Shown: positions 23,826 through 32,517 of the stretch, piece after piece
Layout: each line of letters starts with the position of its first letter
How positions within the stretch are numbered: the first letter of the stretch is position 1
DNA from: Planctomycetota bacterium
Lineage (GTDB): Bacteria > Planctomycetota > UBA1135
Reading direction: 5' to 3'
Length of the DNA stretch: 33,027 nt
Assembly (NCBI GenBank): GCA_022447335.1
Contig: JAKVCF010000007.1
Coordinates: 1-33,027, forward strand
Program-made: the position numbers and the translations under genes
Notes under the pieces: model-generated
Databases searched by the model: none
The model's input: only the letters and a program-made list of their open reading frames with translations
Told to the model about the DNA's origin: nothing

Positions 23826-23963
23826 CTTGACTAGGAATGAGGGGTGGGGAGGGGAGAAGAGGAACGACCAACAGCCTGGCCGCTATTTAACCCTAACCCC
23901 CACCAATCGCTCGTGGAGTAGTCATTTCTACAAGGATTCGTGAGCCCCCCCGCCAGGCAGGGT

Positions 23964-25901
23964 TCAAGCCTCTGCGGAGCTTAAAAAATGATCGAGTGAC
24001 TCGGGATTTGCTAACGCATCGACATTTTTGGCCGTGCGACCGTGCAGAACATCACGTACGGCTATTTCCGATATTTTCCCGGATCGCGTCCGCGGAATGT
24101 CCGGTACTGCAACGATGCACGTAGGCACATGGCGCGGCGAAGCGCCAGCCCGGATCTTCGCACGCAGCTGACCACGCAAGGCGTCGCCAAGCTGAAGGCC
24201 ATCAGCTAATCGCACAAAAAGTACAACTTCCTGATCGCCATCGCCGGCATCTTCCCCCCCCACAATGGCCTCGAGGATCTCGTCGAACTGCTCAACCTGC
24301 CGGTAAAGCTCTGCTGTCCCGATGCGCACACCGCCAGGGTTGAGGGTGGCATCCGAGCGGCCGTAGACAATCAGTCCCCCCGCCTCGCTGCACTCCACCC
24401 AATCGCCATGGCGCCAAATCCCTGGGAAGTGCTCAAAGTAGGCTGCACGATAACGCGAACCATCGTCATCACGCCAAAAGCCGACCGGAGCACTGGGGAA
24501 AGGCTGAGTACAGACAAGCTCGCCCGGCTTGCCCACCAATGGTTCGCCTGCATCGCTCCAAACCTCGACCGCCATGCCCAGTCCACGGCACTGCAACTCA
24601 CCACGACGCACCGGTAATTCAGGATTACCCAACGCAAAACAAGAAACGATATCGGTTCCGCCGGTGATCGACGCCAGCAACAAATCGCCTTTTACCTCGG
24701 CGTAAACCCAATCGAAGCTCTCAGGAACCAATGGTGACCCTGTCGACAGCACGCTCCGCAAAGCCGAAAGGTCCACCTCGGCGCCAGGACGATAGCCGGC
24801 CTTCTTGCAGGCGTCGAGATACTTCGCCGAAGTCCCAAAATGCTCAATCTTCTCATCAGCAACAATCTTCCACAGCGTTTCTGGTCCCGGATAAAAAGGG
24901 TTTCCATCGAAAAGAATCGCTGTGCCGCCACTTGCCAGCACGGTGACCAACCAGTTCCACATCATCCAGCCCGTGGTTGTGAAGTAGAACAATTTCTCGC
25001 CGGGCCGGATGTCAGTGTGCAACTGGTGCTCTTTGAGATGCTGAAGCAAGGTGCCGCCGTGCCCATGCACGATGCACTTGGGCTTGCCAGTCGTTCCGGA
25101 GCTGTAAAGGATGTAAAGCGGATGATTAAAGGCAACTGGCTCGAACTGCAATACAGAATCACCCTCGCCCAGGAAGTCCTCCCAGCTCAACGCGTGCGGA
25201 AAGCTGGCGTGCGGGTCGGCGTAGCGTACGAGCACTAGCTGCTGCACGCTCGGCAGTCCGCTCAGGATGTCCGCGAGCTTGTCGCGCGTATCAAAGGGCT
25301 TACTCTTATAGAGATAACCGTCGGCAGCGATCAGCACCTTAGGCTCGATCTGCCCGAATCGATCCACCACTCCGGCAACACCAAAATCGGGTGAACAAGA
25401 AGACCAGATGGCACCCAGAGACGCGGAGGCCAACATTGCCACGATAGCTTCGGGAAGATTGGGCAGATAACCAGCCACACGGTCTCCCAACCCAACTCCT
25501 GCGCGCTGCAAACCATGTCGGGCCCGCCCTACCGCAAGTCGCAGCTCAGCTCGACTCCATTCCAGACGTCGACCATCTTCCCCACGAAAAATCAGGGCTG
25601 GCCCTTCTGCATCACAATCGAGCAGATTCTGGGCGTAGTTGAGCATGGCCTCAGGAAACCAACGAGAGCCCGCAAAGCTGCCGTCGCCCTCGAAGGCCTG
25701 CGCGCCTCGCGCTCCCTGGACCCCAGCGAAATCCCATATCGCCTGCCAAAAAGTTGGACTCTGGTCCAACGACCATTGCCGCAACGCCTCATAGTCGCCA
25801 TCAGCGGCAGTGACGTCCTGCGCGCGCAGATGGGCGCGAAAGCGAGTCAGGCCACTCGATGCGACCTGATCGGCACGGGGTTCCCAGAGAATCTCAGCCA
25901 T
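23964..25901 (-). CDS. Acetoacetyl-CoA synthetase (acetoacetate-CoA ligase)
   Basis: The protein has 645 aa. It is an ANL-superfamily adenylate-forming enzyme that activates acetoacetate to acetoacetyl-CoA with ATP and CoA. It opens with MAEILWEPRADQVASSGLTR, typical of acetoacetyl-CoA synthetases. The ATP loop YSSGTTGKPKCIVHGHGG is near residue 265, followed by TTTGWMMWNWLVTVLASGG, GGTDIVSCF and YGRSDATLNPGGVRIGTAE. The acyl-adenylation lysine is in RTRSGKISE near residue 607. I choose ATG 25901 over the TTG 45 nt upstream because family similarity begins there. It connects ketone-body or polyhydroxybutyrate carbon to central metabolism. It lies 54 nt after the CBS gene. Confidence 0.93.
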   Translation of the reverse strand: MAEILWEPRADQVASSGLTRFRAHLRAQDVTAADGDYEALRQWSLDQSPTFWQAIWDFAGVQGARGAQAFEGDGSFAGSRWFPEAMLNYAQNLLDCDAEGPALIFRGEDGRRLEWSRAELRLAVGRARHGLQRAGVGLGDRVAGYLPNLPEAIVAMLASASLGAIWSSCSPDFGVAGVVDRFGQIEPKVLIAADGYLYKSKPFDTRDKLADILSGLPSVQQLVLVRYADPHASFPHALSWEDFLGEGDSVLQFEPVAFNHPLYILYSSGTTGKPKCIVHGHGGTLLQHLKEHQLHTDIRPGEKLFYFTTTGWMMWNWLVTVLASGGTAILFDGNPFYPGPETLWKIVADEKIEHFGTSAKYLDACKKAGYRPGAEVDLSALRSVLSTGSPLVPESFDWVYAEVKGDLLLASITGGTDIVSCFALGNPELPVRRGELQCRGLGMAVEVWSDAGEPLVGKPGELVCTQPFPSAPVGFWRDDDGSRYRAAYFEHFPGIWRHGDWVECSEAGGLIVYGRSDATLNPGGVRIGTAELYRQVEQFDEILEAIVGGEDAGDGDQEVVLFVRLADGLQLGDALRGQLRAKIRAGASPRHVPTCIVAVPDIPRTRSGKISEIAVRDVLHGRTAKNVDALANPESLDHFLSSAEA

Positions 25902-25955
25902 ATCGATCGGGGGGGCCTGATTATGGCAGAAAGTCCGCGCGCACAAACCCGCTGC

Positions 25956-26372
25956 TCAATAGTCAGTCATCGCAATGTAGCGACGCAAATCGGCCATCTC
26001 GTCGATTAACAAGTCGCGAATCGATAGCACGCCTGTCAAGTCGCCATCAGTGTCCAGGACCGGGAGGTGACGGATGTGATGCCGCTTCATCAGCAAGTGC
26101 GCATCAAGCACTGTTTGATCTTCTTGGGCGACGACGACGTCTCGTGTCATGACATCACGCACCAAGGTGTCATCGGTCTTCAAGTCCAAGAGCAATACCC
26201 GCTTGAGAACGTCTCGCTCGGTAAACAATCCGACCAATCGACGACCGTCCATGACAGCCGTACAGCCCACGTTAGCCTCGGCCATGGCCTTGGCAGCGTC
26301 TCGCACCGTCGCCGAATCATCGACAAAAACGACGCGCTCCTGACGACCGACCAGGTCCTTCAATTGATTCAT
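25956..26372 (-). CDS. Tandem CBS-domain protein
   Basis: The protein has 138 aa, essentially two CBS motifs forming one Bateman module: VVFVDDSATVRDAAKAMAEA to GLFTERDVLKRV, and VRDVMTRDVVVAQEDQTVLD to GVLSIRDLLIDEM. Such modules bind adenosyl ligands (AMP, ATP, SAM) and regulate partners. The partner is unknown; acetoacetyl-CoA synthetase downstream is a candidate by position only. ATG 26372 (MNQLKDL) is preferred to a GTG 51 nt further upstream whose extra residues lack similarity. No Shine-Dalgarno is seen. Confidence 0.9.
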   Translation of the reverse strand: MNQLKDLVGRQERVVFVDDSATVRDAAKAMAEANVGCTAVMDGRRLVGLFTERDVLKRVLLLDLKTDDTLVRDVMTRDVVVAQEDQTVLDAHLLMKRHHIRHLPVLDTDGDLTGVLSIRDLLIDEMADLRRYIAMTDY

Positions 26373-26491
26373 GATTTTGGGAAGAGCATAGTTTGCGGAG
26401 GAAATAACGGCCGAAGCGCCCACTCAACCCTACACGATGAATGCACTGGATTCGGAGCTCTTACCCAAAGTTCCGCTCAAGTCACACGCAT

Positions 26492-27999
26492 TCAGACATT
26501 GTAGACCGCATAAGCAGCCTCTTTTAGCTCGCGCAGGAAGGGCTCGGGCGAGAGCGGCTTCCCTGTCGCCTCCTGCACCAATTGGTCAACAGTCAGCATA
26601 TTGCCGTGTCGATGAATCCGCACACGCAGCCACTCGAGCAGCGGCGCAAACTCACCGCGCGCAAAGCCTGCTTCGAGGTTAGGCAGCTCCTCCCGCGCCG
26701 CCTCAAAAAGCTGAGCTGCGATTAGATTGCCCTGTGTGAGGTCGGGAAATACCCAAAAGCTCCCATCGCCCAATGAATGTCCTGTAATACGCCATCAGCG
26801 GCCGAAGGCGCATGGACACCGAGCATTTGCTGATATGTCATATCCCAAGCCTCCGGCAACTCATCCACAGTTAGTCCACCGGAAAATAGTTTACGTTCCA
26901 GTTCGTAGCGCGCGGACACGTGCAAGTTATAAGTGGCTTCATCCGCTTCGACCCGAATCAAACTGGGCTGAATAGTGTGCAAAGCGGGATAAATTGCATC
27001 GACACCGAAGTGTGGATGGTCGGGGAAGGCTGTGCGGAACTGCGGGATCAGCCATTCCCAGAAGCTACGGCTACGACCTACCAAGTTTTCCCACAGACGC
27101 GACTGCGATTCGTGCACACCCAATCCGGCGGGCGATCCTACTGGCGTACCTTGCCAATCAGCCGGCAGGCCCTGCTCGTAAAGGCCATGCCCCATCTCGT
27201 GCAAGATGCCGAATAACGCCGGCCTGAAATCATCGCTCTGAAAACGCCAAGTGAGACGCACATCACCAACATCGAATCCGGTGCAGAAGGGATGAGCAGC
27301 CTGATCTAGACGACCTGACTCAAAGTCAAACCCCATCGCTTTGGCAGTCGCTTGGCCCAGTATGCACTGCGCACCGGGATCGAAATCACCCTGCGCCGGC
27401 GACTCGTCAACGACCACTCCACTATCAGCGGCTGCCTTCACCAATGGCGCCAGCTCGGCACGCAAACCGTCAAACAAGGGCGTGAGCTCGGCTTCCACCG
27501 AGCCCGGCTCGTAGAGATCGAGGAGCGCGTCGTAACGCGAGCGACCATCAGCCAATGCGTCAGCCTTTTGTCCCACTAAATCGATGATGCGCGCCAACGA
27601 ATCGCGGAAGATCGCAAAGTCGTCGGCAGCGCGAGCACGCTGCTAAGTTACGAGACCTTCCGAGGTAGCCTCAGCCAATGCGCGCGTCAGTTCGGCCGGA
27701 ATACGCACCGCACGATCATGCAACTTACGCGCCTCGCGCACCAAAGCCTGCAGCGCCGGATCGTGCACAAGGTCCTCACCTTCGCACTCAGCCAGTGCAT
27801 CCGCAAATACAGACGCCGCTAAATGGTCGTGGCGCAGGCCTGCCAAGGTACCGAGTACACGACCGCGCGCTTCGCGCCCGCCAGGCGGCATCATGGTCTC
27901 CTGGTCCCAGGAAAGAACTGCGGCCGCAGCCTGCAGGTCGTGAACGGGGCGATACGCCTCAATCAGGCGCAAAACAGCGGGCGGCAGCGAGGCAGTCAC
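26492..27999 (-). pseudogene. M32 carboxypeptidase (carboxypeptidase Taq) with two lesions
   Basis: All three pieces together match a normal M32 zinc carboxypeptidase. N-terminal part 27999-27646: WDQETMMPPGGREARGRVLG. Middle part: YDALLDLYEPG, then the zinc-binding HEMGH at about residues 267-271 (27201-27187) and DWQGTPVGSPAGLGVHESQS. C-terminal part: QGNLIAAQLFEAAREELPNL and ATGKPLSPEPFLREL. Lesion 1 is an in-frame TAG at 27645-27643, where family members usually have Trp before the AR-x-DF motif, so TGG to TAG fits. Lesion 2 is a one-base deletion near 26738-26739, where FGYFPT leads out of frame; adding one base restores FPTYTQGNL. With both repaired the gene is 502 codons, the usual family size. 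It overlaps the upstream gene by 4 nt. Confidence 0.85.
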
Positions 28000-29930
28000 T
28001 TCTTGGGTCGCATGAGTAGGTAGTCGAAGACAAGGCCCGGCCCATCTTCCGGCCCAGTCTCACCGATACCGAGCAGCAGAATGTGCTCGCGCGGCCTCAA
28101 AATCATCGGGCCAAACTCGATTAGTTTCCAGCCCGCCTCCTCGGCATCGAGACTGTATTTACCTTGACCAAGCGGTATCCCTGAAACGGAAAGCTGCAAA
28201 GTCGGGCCACCCGGGTAGCACCAAAAGCGCCCTGCGACGGTCCATTCGGCCGAACCCCTAACCTCGGCACCCAGCTTTACGAAGTCTCCCTTGGCCATAC
28301 CCTTCCACTGCCAAGCGCCTAACTGCGCACCGGGAAAAGCTTCCACGTCGAGCAAGGCGATCTCTCCACCGCCGAACTTCCGATCGAGGCGCATACCCTC
28401 AGCCTCGATCGTGTTGGCTTCGAGCTTAAAGTCGACCTCAGGCAGCGGAGCCGGGCGAATAGCCTCGGCATCTTCCGGAACAGGGAATGGATTCGGCTGG
28501 TCGGCCGGGGCATACCAGTACGCCACACCCTCCAGCCCCAGCTCAGCCTCTTCACGCGCACCTAACTCGAAAGCAACCGTCAATTCTTCCTGGAACTGGA
28601 CTGGGTCGTGCACCCAAAAGCGATTGCGCGCGGTGTAACCGAAAGAAGCTGGCCCATCTCGGCGCGTAGTGCGATCGAAAAGTTCAGTCGCCTGCAGCTT
28701 GCCGGTTTCTAACGCAACGCCATCAGCCAAGATCTGCAACCCGCCTTCATCCCAGGCCTGCTGACCTGAGTACAAACCAGTCAAACTAAGCCCAACGAGG
28801 CGCCCTGCCCCAGTCAGTCCACCCACCGGGACCTCACTCTGCTGACCAGCCCGAATACCACGCTTTTGAAAGAACCCAGCATGGAAACGCCAGGCTGGTG
28901 GCTCAGCCAATTGCTCAAAGCCGATCGTGAACTTGAAACGCACCTGCTTCTCCATCTTGCGCAAGCTCTTTAGGCGCAGCCCGAATCCACCGGTATATGG
29001 AATTGGGAATCGGCAGGTAAACGTTTGAGTTGAAGAATCGATGGCCAAAACATCTGAACGCCAAGTAGTGATATCTGGTGCGGTTCCAAAAAAATCACCA
29101 AAAGGCACTGAAGCGGTAACGTTTTCGCTTCCCTTCACACGCGCACGATCAACGATCTCAATACGCATCGAACGCATGTACTCAGCCATCTCTTCCGGAG
29201 TGATTCGGTCTTGCGAGATGAAGCGAATCGAGAACCAGTGCACAATGCCATTACCGTTGATGTCGTAATCGAACGGGAAGATTGAATTGCAGGAACCTGT
29301 GCCAAAGGATGTACGCCAACGCTCGGAGTCAACCGAGCCAGCGATCTCGCGTGCAATACGCTCGATAGTCCGAGCCACTTCCCCCAAGCGCTGCGTTGAC
29401 GCCGATACCAGTGAAGTGCCGGAGGCCAATAAGTGCACTCCCGCCTCAAAGCGCGGCGATTTCTGTGTGGTGGTGACGCGCAGACTCTTGGCGAAAGGAA
29501 TAGGCGCACGCATGATGCCAGCACGACCGTTAATGATCGTCAATGGAGCCTGGAAGGGGCCCTGCAGCGAGAAAAACTGGCGGGCCGGCATCGAAATGGC
29601 TGGCTCATCCAGCCCGTCAAAGTAAAAATTCAGATCGCCCGCCGGACGGACAATCATCAAACGCCCAAGGATGCCGGGGCCATCCGCCGAAAAGAGCTCC
29701 ACCTCAGCTTCAGAAAGATCGGGCTCGGCAGTACCCGCCGCGGCAAAGCGCAGCGTGCCCTCACCTTCGGCCGGCTCCTCGGCGAGAAAGCGAAAGTGCT
29801 GGATGCGGTCCAGAACAGCAGGCAGATCGAGGTCTACCTCACCTTGGGGAGCTAAGGCGGCGGAGAGCAGAATGGAGGGCAGGAGCAGGCTCATGATGTG
29901 TGCGCGGGCTCGACCTGAAGTATAGGCCAT
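27996..29930 (-). CDS. DUF2961 (GH172-like) exported protein
   Basis: The protein has 644 aa from ATG 29930, which gives a basic n-region and a hydrophobic core (SLLLPSILLSAALA) and so a good signal peptide. ATG 29894 and TTG 29957 are alternatives. The core follows DUF2961: LNFYFDGLDEPAISMPARQF, FPIPYTGGFGLRL, GRLVGLSLTGLYSGQQAWDEGG and VHDPVQFQEELTVAFELG leading to VAYWY. The family includes GH172 alpha-fructan and D-arabinofuranan-active enzymes. The usual GTGTEDYF motif, which carries a catalytic Glu, appears only as LQATELFDR, so activity may differ. A C-terminal beta domain of about 150 residues follows. It is coupled by a 4-nt overlap to the broken M32 gene. Confidence 0.75.
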   Translation of the reverse strand: MAYTSGRARAHIMSLLLPSILLSAALAPQGEVDLDLPAVLDRIQHFRFLAEEPAEGEGTLRFAAAGTAEPDLSEAEVELFSADGPGILGRLMIVRPAGDLNFYFDGLDEPAISMPARQFFSLQGPFQAPLTIINGRAGIMRAPIPFAKSLRVTTTQKSPRFEAGVHLLASGTSLVSASTQRLGEVARTIERIAREIAGSVDSERWRTSFGTGSCNSIFPFDYDINGNGIVHWFSIRFISQDRITPEEMAEYMRSMRIEIVDRARVKGSENVTASVPFGDFFGTAPDITTWRSDVLAIDSSTQTFTCRFPIPYTGGFGLRLKSLRKMEKQVRFKFTIGFEQLAEPPAWRFHAGFFQKRGIRAGQQSEVPVGGLTGAGRLVGLSLTGLYSGQQAWDEGGLQILADGVALETGKLQATELFDRTTRRDGPASFGYTARNRFWVHDPVQFQEELTVAFELGAREEAELGLEGVAYWYAPADQPNPFPVPEDAEAIRPAPLPEVDFKLEANTIEAEGMRLDRKFGGGEIALLDVEAFPGAQLGAWQWKGMAKGDFVKLGAEVRGSAEWTVAGRFWCYPGGPTLQLSVSGIPLGQGKYSLDAEEAGWKLIEFGPMILRPREHILLLGIGETGPEDGPGLVFDYLLMRPKK

Positions 29931-29983
29931 CGGATTCCCAACTCGTGAGTCCCGCAAACGTTCCAGGAACTCACTGCCAAATT

Positions 29984-31543
29984 CTAGTTTCCAGAACGCC
30001 GATAAAGAAGCGTGATTTCTGGGTCGACTGCCGGGCTACGGATTGGCCCATTCGCAATCGGGATCTCAGTAACTCGATCCGAAATACTGACAACAAGATT
30101 CACAGTCTCGCCGCCAGCATCAACCCATCGCAGAGGAAGCCTGAAGCGGAAAGGGTTGGATTCCTGTGTTTGAGTAACAACCAACTTGTCCACCTGCCAA
30201 TCAAACTGCAGGTGGGGACAATCCCTCCGATCGATCCATTGATCAAAGAACCAACTCAGCTCACGGCCAGTGTAACTTTCGAGAGCGGCGCGCAGCGCTT
30301 CGGTGCGCACTGCCCGCCCTGAATGGGTCACAAAGTAGCTTCTCAGACCGCCGAAGAAGTCCTCATCACCCAGCTCATAACGCAGCATGTTGAGCACCAG
30401 AGCCCCTTTGGAATAAGTGTTGACGGCACTGCTCGAAAAAAAGTCGTTTGGATCTTCGTACTCGCGCCACCGGATCGGACGAGTGCGACCAGCACTCGAA
30501 CGTAGCCAACGATGGCGTGCGCTCTGCATAGCACCACGCAGCGGAGCTCCACCCCCTTCAATCGCATGCAGCCAGGGGCCAAAATAGGAAGCAAAGCCTT
30601 CGGAAAGCCAAGCATCTTCCCAACTGGCGTAGCCGACAGCATCTCCGAACCACATATGAGCGAGCTCATGAGCCAGGGTGCCAACCCCACGATCGCGACC
30701 ATCATAAATCGATTCGGCCAACCAGACATTGCCCGGATTCTCCATGCCCCCCCAACGAGTTGGCACCTGCACCGTGGTGTACTTGGCATAGGCGTAAGGG
30801 CCAAAGCGATCTTCTAGCGTTTCGATCCATCCGGCATGCCACTTTAGCGCGCGTCGCGCCTTAGCCTTGTCCTTGCGGTAAACGTAATGCGGGTCAAGGC
30901 GAGGATCGCCTTCTTCCGCAACGCGGCTATAGGGCCCTACTGCAATCGCAAGCATGTAGCTAGAAATGTCGGATTGCGTACGCGCAGTCCAGCGCATGCC
31001 CTCATCTATTTCCATACTCTGCAACTTGCCAGTGCACGCAACCTGATCGCGCTTGGAAGGCACCTCGATTGTAAGCTCAAAACGCGCTCGATCCGATGGG
31101 TGATCTTCGCAAGGCAACCAACCACGCGCACGCTCGGGGAAGTGATCGGTGTAAAGGAAGGGATCGCCATAGCGACTTTCGGCCCAATACATACCGTCTA
31201 CCGGGTGACCATCAAGCTCTGCGCGAAAGTTTACTGTGTCACCGTCTGCGACGGAGCTCGGCATCTGCACGATCCATGCAACTCCATCGTGGTGCGCTTC
31301 AAGCGCTTCGCCTGCAGCACTTAAGAAGCGGACTTTATAGTCCTCGCTGACGCGCGCATGAAGCGCGACCTCGGTCAGCACCTGGCCTACGGCCTGCACC
31401 TCATAATCAACCGTGCCGCGCAGCCCAGCTTCTCGAGAATCGAGCTCTAATCGGATGGCATAGCTCAGGAAGTCCTGAATCTCGATGCCCTCGTGAGGCT
31501 TGGTCTGCTCAATCGTGAGCAAGAGCGCAGATTCAATCGGCAT
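29984..31543 (-). CDS. M1 family metallo-aminopeptidase, short form
   Basis: The protein has 519 aa. It is a zinc aminopeptidase of the gluzincin clan. GGMEN at 265-269 corresponds to the GxMEN substrate motif. HELAH (292-296) and the Glu of SEGF (315) give HExxH-x18-E, and NTYSKGALVLNML carries the catalytic Tyr. An N-terminal beta-saddle and a C-terminal small beta domain (HLQFDWQVDKLVVTQ onward) are present, but the large helical domain IV of most M1 enzymes is absent. No signal peptide is seen. I start at ATG 31543, which overlaps the elbB stop by 11 nt. The longer open frame up to 31732 lies inside elbB and is not protein-like. Confidence 0.92.
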   Translation of the reverse strand: MPIESALLLTIEQTKPHEGIEIQDFLSYAIRLELDSREAGLRGTVDYEVQAVGQVLTEVALHARVSEDYKVRFLSAAGEALEAHHDGVAWIVQMPSSVADGDTVNFRAELDGHPVDGMYWAESRYGDPFLYTDHFPERARGWLPCEDHPSDRARFELTIEVPSKRDQVACTGKLQSMEIDEGMRWTARTQSDISSYMLAIAVGPYSRVAEEGDPRLDPHYVYRKDKAKARRALKWHAGWIETLEDRFGPYAYAKYTTVQVPTRWGGMENPGNVWLAESIYDGRDRGVGTLAHELAHMWFGDAVGYASWEDAWLSEGFASYFGPWLHAIEGGGAPLRGAMQSARHRWLRSSAGRTRPIRWREYEDPNDFFSSSAVNTYSKGALVLNMLRYELGDEDFFGGLRSYFVTHSGRAVRTEALRAALESYTGRELSWFFDQWIDRRDCPHLQFDWQVDKLVVTQTQESNPFRFRLPLRWVDAGGETVNLVVSISDRVTEIPIANGPIRSPAVDPEITLLYRRSGN

Positions 31544-32210
31544 GGCGCCGCACCATTGCGAGCACTTCCTGCACCATTTCGTCGATACCTTGCGCAATCT
31601 CATGCAAAGGAGCCTCCAGCATGTAGGCCGGAGTGGAGGCGACCTTATGCACATCATCCAATTGCGCCTGATGCGCGTCACATGCAGTATTCTGTGCCCC
31701 CATTGCCGCAAGCGCCTCGGCAGTGCTCGCATCGCGACCGATTGTCAGCGAGAGCTCTTCACCACTACCGCGCAGGGCAGCAGCTGCAAGCGCTGGTGCG
31801 ATGCAAATGAAACCCATAGGAAGATCGCGGGCTCGAGCGGCGCGAATTAGATCTTCGACCTCGGATTGAACGGTGCAATCTGAGCCCTGATCTGCAAAGT
31901 CGCACAGGTTCTTGCCTACACCAAAACCTCCCGGAAAGACTAGGGCATCTACCAAATCCAAGTCAAAGTCAACGAGAGCCATGATGTCACCACGTGCAAT
32001 ACGCGCGGACTCTACCAGCACATTGCGACTCTCCCCCTCGACCGGTTCGCCACGCAAATGGTCCACCACATGCATTTGCTCTTGGTCCGGAGCAAAGCAA
32101 ATCACCTCAGCCCCCGCTCGACTGAGTGACAACAGGGTCAAAACGGCCTCGCGGATTTCCGCACCGTCCAGGAAGCCGCAACCGGCTAAACAAACTCCAA
32201 CTCGGGTCAT
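31533..32210 (-). CDS. elbB: ElbB / ES1 family glyoxalase-like protein (DJ-1/PfpI superfamily)
   Basis: The protein has 225 aa. It closely follows the ElbB pattern: VGVCLAGCGFLDGAEIREAV, AGAEVICFAPD, SRNVLVESARIARGDI, VFPGGFGVGKNLCDFA, GFICIAPALAA and TIGRDASTAEALAAMGAQ. ElbB was linked to isoprenoid formation and has glyoxalase activity in E. coli. The Cys in FICIAP sits at the nucleophile elbow of the DJ-1/PfpI fold. It overlaps the ferredoxin stop and start by 4 nt and the M1 gene by 11 nt, so the four genes from the transglycosylase to M1 are one translationally coupled run. Confidence 0.93.
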   Translation of the reverse strand: MTRVGVCLAGCGFLDGAEIREAVLTLLSLSRAGAEVICFAPDQEQMHVVDHLRGEPVEGESRNVLVESARIARGDIMALVDFDLDLVDALVFPGGFGVGKNLCDFADQGSDCTVQSEVEDLIRAARARDLPMGFICIAPALAAAALRGSGEELSLTIGRDASTAEALAAMGAQNTACDAHQAQLDDVHKVASTPAYMLEAPLHEIAQGIDEMVQEVLAMVRRHAD

Positions 32211-32506
32211 GATTCAGATGGATTACATTGAGCTGCGCCCAGCGGCGCAATAGTGACGTCGCCCGCAAGGCGGGCCTGACAAGCAAGACGGACACCCTTA
32301 TCACAGCCGAAACCATCCAACACCGCCTGCTCAAAACGGCCAGCTTCCTGCAGCTCACCTTCTAGAACTTCGATACGGCAAACGCCGCATTTCCCAACGG
32401 TACAGCCAAAGGGCACTGGCAGGGAAGCCTCGGTGCACAGCTCCAGCAGAGTCTCCGCCTCACCCTCGGCGGACTCATCGACAGGAAGGACACGGACTCG
32501 GGTCAT
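32207..32506 (-). CDS. 2Fe-2S (plant-type) ferredoxin
   Basis: The protein has 99 aa. The cluster ligands are visible as CTVGKCGVC (CX4CX2C, about residues 35-43) and a fourth Cys in LACQARL near residue 75. It is an electron carrier in the cytoplasm. The redox partner is not identifiable here. The gene starts 11 nt after the transglycosylase stop. A TAATCT overlaps that stop codon 8 nt before the ATG, and GGGGT may serve as Shine-Dalgarno. The stop overlaps elbB. Confidence 0.93.
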   Translation of the reverse strand: MTRVRVLPVDESAEGEAETLLELCTEASLPVPFGCTVGKCGVCRIEVLEGELQEAGRFEQAVLDGFGCDKGVRLACQARLAGDVTIAPLGAAQCNPSES

Positions 32507-32517
32507 CGCACCCCAGA

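Noticed and set aside
27643..27645. TAG codon in the carboxypeptidase as amber recoding (pyrrolysine or readthrough)
   Set aside because: TAG ends several normal genes here, no pyl genes or readthrough structure are seen, and the same gene carries a second, unrelated frameshift.
31544..31732. Longer N-terminus for the M1 peptidase
   Set aside because: The added 63 residues are Arg/Cys/Trp-rich and come from the elbB coding region in another frame; ATG 31543 fits the overlap and the family.
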